NCBI GenBank assembly: GCA_023436495.1
Contig: JAEZIT010000055.1
Span: 5,084-69,083, forward strand
DNA: 64,000 nucleotides
Source of the DNA: Acidobacteriota bacterium
GTDB lineage: Bacteria; Acidobacteriota; Blastocatellia; Pyrinomonadales; Pyrinomonadaceae
Direction: 5' to 3'
In this document: one piece after another, positions 44,075 through 53,008 of the stretch
Position numbering within the stretch: position 1 is the stretch's first letter
How the letters are laid out: each line of letters opens with the position of its first letter
The notes under the pieces: generated by a model
Databases searched by the model: none
The model's input: only the letters and a program-made list of their open reading frames with translations
Told to the model about the DNA's origin: nothing
Translations under genes and position numbers: made by a program

Positions 44075-45724
44075 TTAGTCGAGCCCGCGAACGTTCCAGG
44101 GGGCGATAGGATAATCGCCCTGCTGACCCCATTGCGTAAAGCCGAAAGCACCACCGAACGATGAATTCCGTACCCAGAATCCGGTCTGGCCGGCGTTCGC
44201 GCTTTCACGCCAGACGGCTACGTCCGTGCGTCCGTCTCCGTCATAATCGCCCGGAGCAGGAACATCGGTGAGCACGGATCCAAACACGATCGGCTGAGCA
44301 CCGGTGCCGCCGCCGTCACGCTCGAGGATGTACCATTCGCCGGCGAGCGTAAGGTTCGGACGAATGACGCAGAAATCCGATCTTCCGTCACCGTCGAAAT
44401 CGCCGGGAACGACGAGGTCGTTAGCAAGGCCCCAGTCGATAAATTCGACAGCGCCATCAGAGGAACGCAGAATAACGAACTGGCCGTTCGCAGGGTTCGT
44501 CGAGCTGGGCTGGCGTACACAGAAATCGTATTTCCCATCGCCGTCATAATCCCCCGAAACTGCTCCGATTACGGACGTGCCTCCGAAGGGCACAAACGTT
44601 ATCTGGCCGTTTGGATTGTTCAAGGATCCACGGTAATAAAAGTAACCCTGGGCGCCACTGCGATAAACGGCGGGATCAGCTTTTCCGTCGCCATCATAAT
44701 CGCCGGTGACACCTGGGTCGTCGCCGTCCTGGCCGAATTGCTCAATACGAAGCGTGCCTGTGCCACTCTCGATGATGTAGTAAACGGCCTGTGCACCGGC
44801 GCGCCAGACCGCTATATCGTCCTTGCCGTCGCCGTCAAAATCTTCGGGCACAGGAATGTCCGACATAAGGCCGAATTGGAAGGCAAGCGTCGATCCGGTC
44901 CCGTTCATGTTGACCCAGGTCGTCGCCGGGCCATCGGGCTGAGTTCCCCGGGAAACCGCAAAATCGGTACGTCCATCGCCGTTGATGTCGAGGTTGGTGC
45001 GGTTAGTGACATTGCCTGCTGCGGTCGTGACCGAAATATCGTCGATTCCGACCCATTCGTCCGTTCCGGCAGCGTTTACTGTCATTGTGCGAACCTCTAC
45101 AAGCGGTTGGTTGTTCGCCGCAACCGGCAGAGTGACGTCAACAGGCGTGACCAGGGTTGCCTGATTCGGGCCGGTCGTTACGTCTGCAAAATATCCTCCC
45201 GGTACATTGATGAAGTTACCGGTGTTACCAACGCGATACTGCACGTTAAGCTGCTGCACAGCATCATCGGCAGTATCGTCGATATCGCGTGCGTTAAACA
45301 TTACGCGGATATTGCTCTGCCCGGCTGTATTAAGATGAATAACGATATTCGGCGCATCAGCGGTTCCCGATCCCTGCAAACCGATCGTTGGATTCGGCAA
45401 TTCGAATTCACCGACGCCACCAGCAGTGCTCGCCGCGTTCGTAAGATTAGCTACGACATCGTGCGTGGTAAACGGCTGGATGATGGTACGGGCGTCGATG
45501 TTCGCCTGCGTCGTCGTCGTGATGTCACCGAGGTATCCGATGATACCGTTAACACCGGACCAATCATCGTTGGTAGTGATGATATTCGTTGACCAATTCT
45601 GCGCGAAGGGAATCGTCTGCGGCGTATTGTTGGCTTCGGCGACATTGGCCGAAATTCCCGACATATAAAACACGCTTAAACTAAAGACAGTAATTAAACT
45701 CCAGAGTTTTCTCTGCTTCTTCAT
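44075..45724 (-). CDS. Secreted FG-GAP/VCBS repeat protein
   Basis: A 549-residue exported protein with a signal peptide (to about residue 32). Residues 35-235 form a beta-rich domain with no named family. The C-terminal 300 residues contain six FG-GAP/VCBS-type repeats with the calcium-binding core DYDGDGKxDxAVWR (DINGDGRTD, DFDGDGKDD, DYDGDGKAD and so on), predicted to form a beta-propeller. GAGGAG precedes the ATG. The repeats closely resemble those of the sugar dehydrogenase fusion at 51-53 kb. It may be surface or matrix associated. No enzyme motif is seen. Confidence 0.88.
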   Translation of the reverse strand: MKKQRKLWSLITVFSLSVFYMSGISANVAEANNTPQTIPFAQNWSTNIITTNDDWSGVNGIIGYLGDITTTTQANIDARTIIQPFTTHDVVANLTNAASTAGGVGEFELPNPTIGLQGSGTADAPNIVIHLNTAGQSNIRVMFNARDIDDTADDAVQQLNVQYRVGNTGNFINVPGGYFADVTTGPNQATLVTPVDVTLPVAANNQPLVEVRTMTVNAAGTDEWVGIDDISVTTAAGNVTNRTNLDINGDGRTDFAVSRGTQPDGPATTWVNMNGTGSTLAFQFGLMSDIPVPEDFDGDGKDDIAVWRAGAQAVYYIIESGTGTLRIEQFGQDGDDPGVTGDYDGDGKADPAVYRSGAQGYFYYRGSLNNPNGQITFVPFGGTSVIGAVSGDYDGDGKYDFCVRQPSSTNPANGQFVILRSSDGAVEFIDWGLANDLVVPGDFDGDGRSDFCVIRPNLTLAGEWYILERDGGGTGAQPIVFGSVLTDVPAPGDYDGDGRTDVAVWRESANAGQTGFWVRNSSFGGAFGFTQWGQQGDYPIAPWNVRGLD

Positions 45725-45967
45725 TGTTTGCTCCTCAAAATATAAATGTAAAACTTGGCTTTTCGGGGGCTCATTAACCTAGGGTATTGCGAACTTCGAG
45801 CCTGAGTTCTCAGGAGTGCAAAACCGCGGCGAAGTGAGATATTACAGCAATTCCGGGTCGGTTGTGAATTGTCGGGCCATTAAATCATTATTAACCTGGC
45901 CCTGAAACCGAATTTATATCGGCCAGCGACATTTTCTGCTAAAATCGCAGAACGCGAGGTAAATTCT

Positions 45968-47080
45968 ATGCAGCGGCGAATACTATTGTTTTTGCTCGTC
46001 CCGGTCACGCTGTTTTCGGCGGCAGGTCTTGCGCAGGACAAGCCTAAAAACGACGATGATGAGGTGCTGAAGGTCGATACACAGCTCGTAGACGTTCCGA
46101 TCGTAGTGACCGACAAGGCCGGCCGGCCGCTGCTGAATTTGAAGAAAGCCAACTTTGTCGTTTACGAAGACGACAAACGACAGGAATTAGCCGAATTTTC
46201 GACGACGAGCGCGCCGTTCGAGGTGGCACTCCTTCTCGATACTTCCGGATCGACGCGTGCCGATCTCCAGTTAATTCAACGCGCCGCGGAACAATTCATT
46301 GCTTCGCTTCGTCCCGGCGACCGCGTATCTGTCATCGCGTTCAACACGGACAGGGCCTCGGGCCGTGCCGTCGCCGTTAGCGAGGTGATCCGCCCGCTGA
46401 CCGAAGACCGTACGGCGTTGCGGTCTGCACTTGAATCGGTCAGGACCAGCAATGGTACACCTTATTACGACGGCCTCATCCAGATAGTCGAAAAGGTCTT
46501 CGCGCGGCCCGCGAAGGACGAATTCCGCGGGCGCCGCGCACTTGTAGCGTTGACCGACGGCGTTGATTCGACGAGTTCCGCTGGATTTGAAGAGGCGAAA
46601 GAACTGCTTCTACAAGCGGGCATTATCAGCTTTTTCATTCAGGTGGACACGCGTCCGTTTTTCGAAGACAACCTGCTCGGGGATTGTGAGACCGCAATTC
46701 GTTTTTCTCAGGCACAGATCCGCCGTTACTACGCGAGCTTCAGCGCCAGATCCAATATCGAACGGACAACCGATTTTTGCCAACTGGGAGAGTTTGAACG
46801 GCTAGCGATCAGCAAGCGGCTCTATGAGTTGGCCGACACGGAAATGTCGGCTCTCGCGAAGGCCTCGGGCGGAAAAGTGTTTCCCGTAGGAGATCTAAGC
46901 GAGGCAAGAAATGCATTTCGTAGCGTTGCCGGCGAGATCGGTACGAACTACAGTCTCGCGTATTATCCCACCAATGATAAACACGACGGCACATATCGCA
47001 AGATTCGCGTTGAACTGAAGGGGGTTCCTGCCGGAGCGACCATCCGGGCGCGCGAAGGCTACACCGCGCCGCGGCAATGA
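45968..47080 (+). CDS. VWFA-related Acidobacterial domain protein, copy 3
   Basis: A 370-residue secreted protein with a signal peptide (MQRRILLFLLVPVTLFSAAGLAQ), VDTQLVDVPIVVTDKAGRPLL, a VWA domain with MIDAS DTSGSTRAD, SNGTPYYDGL (Thr) and LTDGVDSTSS, and the closing YSLAYYPTNDKHDGTYRKIRV segment. It lacks the long Pro-rich linker of copies 1 and 2. It carries two cysteines in an insert (GDCETAIRF; DFCQLGEF) that could form a disulfide. GAGG lies before the ATG. It diverges from the VCBS gene, so the two may share a promoter region. Confidence 0.9.
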   Translation: MQRRILLFLLVPVTLFSAAGLAQDKPKNDDDEVLKVDTQLVDVPIVVTDKAGRPLLNLKKANFVVYEDDKRQELAEFSTTSAPFEVALLLDTSGSTRADLQLIQRAAEQFIASLRPGDRVSVIAFNTDRASGRAVAVSEVIRPLTEDRTALRSALESVRTSNGTPYYDGLIQIVEKVFARPAKDEFRGRRALVALTDGVDSTSSAGFEEAKELLLQAGIISFFIQVDTRPFFEDNLLGDCETAIRFSQAQIRRYYASFSARSNIERTTDFCQLGEFERLAISKRLYELADTEMSALAKASGGKVFPVGDLSEARNAFRSVAGEIGTNYSLAYYPTNDKHDGTYRKIRVELKGVPAGATIRAREGYTAPRQ

Positions 47081-47127
47081 TCGCATGCCGTATCGCTTTT
47101 CCTGACGGCACAGTCTAAAATTTATAT

Positions 47128-48306
47128 ATGGCTACGAAATTCGAACGCATCTGTTTGATGGTGCTGGACAGCGCCGGCATTGGCGCGATGCCAGACGCCG
47201 CCGATTGGGGCGACGCCGGAGCAGACACACTCGGAAACATTATGAGGACCCGGCAAGTGAATCTGCCTAACCTGCAGCGGCTCGGCCTCGGCAATATCCG
47301 CCCGCTCGAAGGCATCGAAGCAGTGGCAATGCCCACAGGGTCTTTTGGAAAATGCGCCCTCAGGTCAAACGGAAAGGACACAACCACCGGCCACTGGGAA
47401 ATGGCCGGAATCATTCTCGATAAAGCGTTTCCAACGTTCCCGGAAGGTTTTCCGGCCCGCATCGTCGACCGTTTCGTGGAGGAGACAAAAGTTCCGGGGA
47501 TTTTGGGCAACATTCCTGCTTCCGGCACTGAAATAATAAAGGAGCTAGGCGAGGAACACGTCCGCACAGGCAAGCCGATCGTATACACATCTGCTGATTC
47601 GGTTTTTCAGATCGCCGCACATGAAGAAGTCATTCCCGTTGAACGGTTGTACGAAATTTGTGAGACGGCGCGAAAGGTCCTCGATGGTGAAGATAAGGTA
47701 GGAAGGGTAATCGCCCGCCCTTTTATAGGCTCGACGGCCGACGATTTCAGACGTACGGAAAACCGCCACGATTATGCCGTCCCGCCGCCGCGGGAAAATC
47801 TTCTGCCAGTGCTTTCCGAAGCAGGATTCGACGTTGTATGCATCGGAAAGATCGCGTCTATCTATGATTCGATGGGCGTTACGGAAGATCTCGTCGCAAA
47901 GAACAACGACCAGACAATGGATCAGACCGTGAACGCTCTGAGGTCAAGTTCGCGCGGATTGATATTCAGCAACCTCGTTGATTTTGATATGTTGTACGGC
48001 CATCGCCGCGACCCGGAAGGTTATGCGGCGGCGTTGGAGCATTTCGACAGGCGTTTGCCTGAGGTGCTCGACGCAATGAACGAACGCGACCTGCTGATCA
48101 TCACTGCCGATCACGGCAACGACCCGACGTTTCGTGGTACAGATCACACCCGCGAATACGCGCCGCTGCTTGTGTATGGAAAAGCGGCACTTGCGGGCGT
48201 CGATCTTGGGACACGAGAAAGCCTTGCGGATATTGGCCGGACCATCGCGGATAATTTCGGAGTTGATCTTAAATCCGGCACCGGCTTTTTGGACGAGATC
48301 GCTTGA
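47128..48306 (+). CDS. deoB: Phosphopentomutase
   Basis: Interconverts (deoxy)ribose 1- and 5-phosphates in nucleoside salvage. The 392 residues belong to the alkaline-phosphatase superfamily: an N-terminal metal site at ICLMVLDSAGIG (Asp14), the phosphorylated Thr in KDTTTGHW (Thr85), and the metal motif ITADHGNDPT near 331. All metal and nucleophile positions are intact, in contrast to the GpmI homologue of the same superfamily at 1.7 kb. Its product, deoxyribose 5-phosphate, is the substrate of DeoC encoded 12 kb downstream. Confidence 0.96.
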   Translation: MATKFERICLMVLDSAGIGAMPDAADWGDAGADTLGNIMRTRQVNLPNLQRLGLGNIRPLEGIEAVAMPTGSFGKCALRSNGKDTTTGHWEMAGIILDKAFPTFPEGFPARIVDRFVEETKVPGILGNIPASGTEIIKELGEEHVRTGKPIVYTSADSVFQIAAHEEVIPVERLYEICETARKVLDGEDKVGRVIARPFIGSTADDFRRTENRHDYAVPPPRENLLPVLSEAGFDVVCIGKIASIYDSMGVTEDLVAKNNDQTMDQTVNALRSSSRGLIFSNLVDFDMLYGHRRDPEGYAAALEHFDRRLPEVLDAMNERDLLIITADHGNDPTFRGTDHTREYAPLLVYGKAALAGVDLGTRESLADIGRTIADNFGVDLKSGTGFLDEIA

Positions 48307-48364
48307 TCGCGGTACAACACGATAGAAATGGTACGCTGATCAGTAGCGAATTGGTATGGTTTAA

Positions 48365-48769
48365 CTACTTTGCTATCCGATGACCCACCAGAGCCAGCGG
48401 GACGAACGTCAACAGGCTGAGCACGCTAAACCAGATCGGTTGTCCGGGAAGAATGTTGAATAAGTACATTAATCCGCCGGCCATGATCAAGACCCCAACG
48501 ATAAGGGGCAACACGGGGTTATTTCGCTGTTTCGAGACTTTTGTCGCCATCCAACCACCCGCGAGAGACCCCAGCATATATCCGAATAATACGGTCAAGT
48601 AATAGCCGATCGGGATCGTCCGAACATATGCCGCTGTTTCTTCCGGCGTCAGCCTCATCAAATTGCGCGGTGGCTGCGGGTTAAAAGCCGAAGCGATCAT
48701 CTCAAAGATCAAAATAATAGCCACGCCGATGATCCATCCCGTAATCACGCCCAAAACCTTTCGTCCCAT
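48365..48769 (-). CDS. Four-helix integral membrane protein of unknown function
   Basis: A 134-residue protein with four clear hydrophobic segments: VITGWIIGVAIILIFEMIAS, YYLTVLFGYMLGSLAGGW, VLPLIVGVLIMAGGLMYLF and WFSVLSLLTFVPLALVG. A polar loop rich in Pro/Arg/Thr lies between the first two. GAGGAGG sits just before the ATG. The family is not recognised. It is convergent with deoB. The topology is convincing and the function unknown. Confidence 0.72.
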   Translation of the reverse strand: MGRKVLGVITGWIIGVAIILIFEMIASAFNPQPPRNLMRLTPEETAAYVRTIPIGYYLTVLFGYMLGSLAGGWMATKVSKQRNNPVLPLIVGVLIMAGGLMYLFNILPGQPIWFSVLSLLTFVPLALVGHRIAK

Positions 48770-48869
48770 TTATCCTCCTCTCTGCTGTGGAAATCGGATA
48801 GAGCTCTTTAGCCTAGTTTTATACCCAAAACCCTTTCGCAGTCAAGGATTTTCGGAAACCCCCGGTGAT

Positions 48870-49203
48870 TCAAATCTTATTCTCTGCCCGATATTTCTCG
48901 AACGAAAGGCGGGTGAGTTCAACAAGTGCGGCAAATGCTCCGTCGTCAACCGACTTGAAATTAAAGCATGATTTGCCCTGCATTCTTTTAGAAGGGAAGG
49001 CGGCAGTTCCATTAGAAGTTCCGGAAATTAGTAAACCGGCATTAGGTAAAAGCTGACGTAATTGTTCTTTATTTGACTGGATGCGAAAAACTCCGGCTGG
49101 CCGTTGCGTTGTCCACTTTCACTGAAAATTAGGGCGTGTATGGTTCGAGGATCTGTTTTAGCCGGTCGAATACGACGTTAAAATTTTTGTCATTAGCTGG
49201 CAT
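48870..49203 (-). pseudogene. Decayed gene, split remnant of a DUF1801-like small protein
   Basis: Two frames on the minus strand read like one broken protein. The 5' part (49203-49129) encodes MPANDKNFNVVFDRLKQILE and ends after PYTP in a stop. In another frame, from 49118 to the TGA at 48870, the sequence encodes a segment with SKRMQGKSCFNFKSVDDG and ELTRLSFEKYR. In proteins I recall, an N-terminal VVFERLK-type helix and a C-terminal RMQGKSCFNF motif belong to one chain of about 130 residues. The middle is missing or frameshifted. The family name is tentative. The broken frame is seen directly. Confidence 0.5.
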
Positions 49204-49356
49204 CTTTTTCATCCATAAATTGCACGAAACGCATTGAAACGGAACATAAGTAGAGGTAGTAGACCGTGTATGGAAGTAATACAAATAAATGGCTGGCAGT
49301 GAATTGGTTAAGGCCGTATATTACTGTGGCCCAATAAAATGCGGGTGGTTAGAAAC

Positions 49357-49373
49357 TTGGCACGGGCTTTGCA
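49357..49373 (+). promoter_or_regulatory. Sigma-54 (RpoN) promoter
   Basis: TTGGCACGGGCTTTGCA matches the -24/-12 consensus YTGGCACG-N4-TTGCW throughout. The invariant GG (49359-49360) and GC (49371-49372) are separated by exactly 10 bases. A start site about 12 bases downstream would leave a short leader containing the ribosome site of the gene at 49403. Confidence 0.85.
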
Positions 49374-49402
49374 TAATTCATTGACAACCAGGAGCTGTGA
49401 AT

Positions 49403-49615
49403 ATGTCAAAAGAAGTCATAAACATAGGCGGCGAGCAACGAATAGTTCGTGAGGATACTGCGAAATCATATCGCGGCGTTTACTGGGCTCTGTTTAGCGT
49501 ACTTGGATTCATTATCATTGCGGCCATCATGTTCTTTGGCGGCTTTTTGAACATGGCGACGAGCGGTACTCTCGACCGGTCACCAGCGGAAAATGAGCGA
49601 CAGGCTAACAGATGA
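49403..49615 (+). CDS. Small single-pass membrane protein under a sigma-54 promoter
   Basis: A 70-residue protein. AGGAG lies 8 bases before the ATG at 49403, preferred over an in-frame GTG 6 bases upstream. The N-terminal 28 residues are polar (SKEVINIGGEQRIVREDTAK), one hydrophobic segment follows (WALFSVLGFIIIAAIMFFGGF), and a polar tail of about 20 residues ends it. No family is recognised. A full sigma-54 promoter and a terminator frame this as a monocistronic unit, so expression is probably tied to an RpoN activator responding to nitrogen, envelope or motility signals. Confidence 0.7.
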   Translation: MSKEVINIGGEQRIVREDTAKSYRGVYWALFSVLGFIIIAAIMFFGGFLNMATSGTLDRSPAENERQANR

Positions 49616-49701
49616 TCTTTTATTAAGAATTCGGGCATGATCAGTTTATCAAGGGGGCAATTACAAGGGGGACTTGTAATATTCTGGTCATTCGTGACAA
49701 T

Positions 49702-49734
49702 CGGCGTCGTTCTTCGGAGCGGCGCCATTTTTTT
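49702..49734 (+). terminator. Intrinsic terminator after the sigma-54-driven gene
   Basis: GGCGTCG pairs with CGGCGCC (one G-U) across a 10-base loop, followed by ATTTTTTT. A second small hairpin, ATTACAAG/CTTGTAAT (49660-49680), precedes it. Confidence 0.8.
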
Positions 49735-49762
49735 GTGCGCATGTGTCTGTTATTCTAAGTAA

Positions 49763-50827
49763 ATGCTGGTTTTGGGAATCGAAAGTTCGTGTGATGAGAC
49801 GGCCGCAGCGGTGGTCCGCGACGGCCGCGAGATCCTTTCTTCCGTCATCGCCTCGCAGATCGAAATTCATGCGCGGTTCGGAGGCGTCGTGCCTGAGATC
49901 GCTTCACGAGAACACCTTTCGAAGATCGAACCCATCGTAGAACAGGCGCTTACCGATGCGGGAATTTCGCTTACGGATCTCGACGCCATTGCCGTTACCC
50001 AAGGTCCGGGACTGATCGGTTCACTACTCGTTGGCGTCTGTTATGCAAAGGCTCTGGCATATGGGCTCGGCATTCCGATCGTCGGTGTCAATCATATCGA
50101 AGGCCACGTTTATTCCGTAGCGTTTGAGAATCCTCCGATTGAATATCCGGCGCTCGCGTTGATCGTATCAGGCGGGCACACCAATCTTTTCTATGTGCCC
50201 GAAGAGGGCAGATACAAGGTCGTATCGCGAACCCGAGACGACGCGGCGGGTGAGGCATTCGACAAGGTCGCGAAGATGCTCGGCCTCGGATATCCGGGCG
50301 GCCCGATCATCGAAAGGCTGGCCGCGGCCGTAGAAAGTGAATCGGTAAAGTTCAGCCCCGCGAAGATCTCGGACGGCAGGCCAGATTTTAGCTTTAGCGG
50401 GCTAAAAACCGCCGTTTCACGGTATATCCGCGAAAACGGTGTGGATCCCGAGCGCGAACCATTGCACGTTGCGGAGATCGCTGCCGGTTTTCAGGCGACC
50501 GTAATCCGCTCGCTGGTCGGTACGATGGAAAAGCTCTCGCATGAATATCATCCGCGCACGCTGATCGTAGCCGGCGGCGTCGCCTGTAATAACGCTCTAC
50601 GTTTGGAAGCTGAAGCGGCTGCCGGCCGTCTGCGCATCCCCGTCTATTTTCCGTCAAAACATCTTTCGACCGATAATGCCGCGATGATCGCGGCCGCCGG
50701 GACATACCACCTCCTGGCCGGCGAACGCGCCGATATTCGGATGACGGCGGATATCACGCTGCGTCTGCAAAACCTCGACAACGAGGACGCAGCGCTCAAG
50801 CGCAAAAAGGTCCGTTATCGTCTTTAA
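49763..50827 (+). CDS. tsaD: tRNA N6-adenosine threonylcarbamoyltransferase
   Basis: Transfers the threonylcarbamoyl group made by TsaC to A37 of tRNAs. The 354 residues have the ASKHA/Kae1 pattern: VLGIESSCDETAAAVV at the N-terminus, the metal site NHIEGHVYS (H-x3-H), VSGGHTNLFYV, the EAFDKVAKMLGLGYPGGP segment and IVAGGVACNN. Length and motifs are those of an active enzyme. TsaB and TsaE are not in this window. No strong ribosome site lies before the ATG. Confidence 0.97.
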   Translation: MLVLGIESSCDETAAAVVRDGREILSSVIASQIEIHARFGGVVPEIASREHLSKIEPIVEQALTDAGISLTDLDAIAVTQGPGLIGSLLVGVCYAKALAYGLGIPIVGVNHIEGHVYSVAFENPPIEYPALALIVSGGHTNLFYVPEEGRYKVVSRTRDDAAGEAFDKVAKMLGLGYPGGPIIERLAAAVESESVKFSPAKISDGRPDFSFSGLKTAVSRYIRENGVDPEREPLHVAEIAAGFQATVIRSLVGTMEKLSHEYHPRTLIVAGGVACNNALRLEAEAAAGRLRIPVYFPSKHLSTDNAAMIAAAGTYHLLAGERADIRMTADITLRLQNLDNEDAALKRKKVRYRL

Positions 50828-50992
50828 CGGTTTCAGCAAAATTGCCTCTTGCGCAAGGTTCGCGTAAATGGCTACAATTCTTGAACACACTTCGGGACGC
50901 AGATTCAATCGCTTCGAAACTGCGCGTGCACTTTAATAGTTGTTCGGCAATCTTTTTACCCGTAACACGGGAATTTCTTTGGGGGATCAATA

Positions 50993-52999
50993 ATGAAAAA
51001 AATCGGCTCCTTCGTGGCAATCGCGCTGTTTTCGTTGCTGCTTTTCATGTCCACGCAGGCACAAACACAGAATCCGCTGCCGTTTCGCCTGCAGCAGAAC
51101 TTTATTACAGGCCTATCTTCGCCAGTCCTTGTGACGAACGCCGGTGACGGCACGCGGCGACTGTTCATCGTGCAACAGGGCGGTATCATCAAGGTCGTCC
51201 AGCCCGGTTCGAACACGCCTACAGATTTTCTGAACATTACGACAAAGGTGCTTTCCGGCGGCGAACGCGGATTGCTGGGACTGGCATTCCATCCGGAATT
51301 CGCGACAAATGGCTTCTTTTTCGTCAATTACACGCGGCAGACAGACGGTGCGACGATCATCGCCCGCTATAAGGCGATCAATAACAACACCGTCGGCGAT
51401 CCCGCCAGCGAACGCATCATACTCGGCCCAATCAATCAGCCGTTCTCGAATCATAATGGCGGCGGTATTGCGTTTCGCAACGACGGGAGCGTAACGCCGC
51501 AATACAACCTTTATATCGGCATGGGCGACGGTGGTTCGGCTAACGACCCAGGCAACCGCGCTCAGAACATCAACGAGCTGCTCGGCAAGTTTCTGCGAAT
51601 CACTCCTGATTTTTCCGGATCACCGACGGCTCCGGCTTATACGATCCCTCCTGACAATCCATACGCGGGTGCAATACCCGGAGCGGACGAGATCTACGCA
51701 ATAGGTATGCGCAATCCATGGCGCTGGTCGTTCGACCGCGGCGGCACGCGCGAGCTCTGGGCCGGCGATGTCGGACAGGGTCAGGTCGAAGAGGTGAACA
51801 AGATCACGCTTGGCGGCAATTACGGCTGGCGTGTTTACGAGGGAACGCTTTGTACGAATATCGACCCGGGCCTATGCCTCCCGTCGTCCTATATTATGCC
51901 CATTTTTCAGTACAACAACGTAAGCTCGCCGCGTTGTGCTGTAACGGGCGGATATGTCTATCGCGGCCGACAGAACGCGCTGCCGCAGGGATCGTACTTG
52001 TACGGAGATTACTGTACTGGCGAAATATTGCTCTGGTACAACAATCAGCAGCTTCTGCAGGTTGACACCTCCCGGCAGATCCCGTCCTTTGGTGAGGACG
52101 AAGATGGAGAACTTTACGTTGTCGGTCTCGGCGGAACGGTTGACAAGATACTTGGAAACAAGACCTCCGCGGATTTCGACGGCGATGCAAGGGCCGATTT
52201 CGGCATCTTTCGCCCGTCGAACGGTTATTGGTACATCTTCAACAGCGCGGGCGGAAGCGTCCGGTATCAGCCTTTCGGCATGCAGGGAGACATTCCCGTA
52301 ACCGAGGACTACGACGGGGATTTCAAAGCCGACATCGCGGTATTTAGGCCTTCGGAGGGCGCCTGGTACATTTTGCGCAGTTCCGATGGCACCGTGACGA
52401 TAGTTCCATTCGGAAGGAACGGCGACGTCCCTGCCGCAGGCGATTACACTGGTGACGGCAAGTCGGACCTGGTGTTGTTCCGGCCAACCCCCATAGGCGG
52501 GATCTTCTACATTCTCGCGTCCGAAGACGGTGCGTTTTCGTCAGTACCTTTCGGCGCCGACATTGATATTCCGACGCCGGGCGACTACGACGGTGACGGC
52601 CGGTACGATTTGGCAGTGTGGCGCCCGTCCGACGGTTTTTGGTACGTCAGAAACCCAACAGGTACGGGCCATACGGCTATTCCGTTTGGCATGAACGGCG
52701 ATATACCGGCGACAGGCGATTACGACGGCGACGGCAAGATCGACCGTGCTGTATTCAGGCCGTCCACCGGCGTTTGGTACATCCTCAGAAGCGGTGACGG
52801 CGGCGTAACATTCTTCCAGTTCGGCGTCAACGGTGACATCCCCGCTGTCGCGGATTACGACGGTGACGGAAAAGATGACATAGCAGTGTTCCGGCCTTCG
52901 ACTGGCGTGTGGTGGGTCGCAAATAGCAGCGGCGGCCTTTCAGCGGTCCAGTTCGGCACGAACGGCGACATCCCGGCATCTGCTATGGATAAGCCGTAG
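50993..52999 (+). CDS. PQQ-type glucose/sorbosone dehydrogenase domain fused to FG-GAP/VCBS repeats
   Basis: An exported 668-residue protein. After a signal peptide (to about 22), residues 28-385 form a six-bladed GSDH-type propeller: SSPVLVTNAGDGTRRLFIV, GERGLLGLAFHPEFATNGFFFVNYT, HNGGGIAFRNDG, GMRNPWRWSFDR and GGNYGWRVYEG with conserved His, Arg and Trp positions of soluble aldose sugar dehydrogenases. From about 390 to the end lie six VCBS-like repeats with DYDGDGKxDxAVFRPSxGxWYI. The fusion suggests a surface-anchored or polymer-bound sugar dehydrogenase. PQQ dependence is inferred from the family. GGGGGATC precedes the ATG. Confidence 0.9.
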   Translation: MKKIGSFVAIALFSLLLFMSTQAQTQNPLPFRLQQNFITGLSSPVLVTNAGDGTRRLFIVQQGGIIKVVQPGSNTPTDFLNITTKVLSGGERGLLGLAFHPEFATNGFFFVNYTRQTDGATIIARYKAINNNTVGDPASERIILGPINQPFSNHNGGGIAFRNDGSVTPQYNLYIGMGDGGSANDPGNRAQNINELLGKFLRITPDFSGSPTAPAYTIPPDNPYAGAIPGADEIYAIGMRNPWRWSFDRGGTRELWAGDVGQGQVEEVNKITLGGNYGWRVYEGTLCTNIDPGLCLPSSYIMPIFQYNNVSSPRCAVTGGYVYRGRQNALPQGSYLYGDYCTGEILLWYNNQQLLQVDTSRQIPSFGEDEDGELYVVGLGGTVDKILGNKTSADFDGDARADFGIFRPSNGYWYIFNSAGGSVRYQPFGMQGDIPVTEDYDGDFKADIAVFRPSEGAWYILRSSDGTVTIVPFGRNGDVPAAGDYTGDGKSDLVLFRPTPIGGIFYILASEDGAFSSVPFGADIDIPTPGDYDGDGRYDLAVWRPSDGFWYVRNPTGTGHTAIPFGMNGDIPATGDYDGDGKIDRAVFRPSTGVWYILRSGDGGVTFFQFGVNGDIPAVADYDGDGKDDIAVFRPSTGVWWVANSSGGLSAVQFGTNGDIPASAMDKP

Positions 53000-53008
53000 T
53001 TGGTCAGA

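Noticed and set aside
44738..45592. Plus-strand frame of 284 codons opposite the VCBS gene
   Set aside because: Arises from the repeated GC-rich codons of the DGDGK repeats on the other strand; no recognisable protein pattern.
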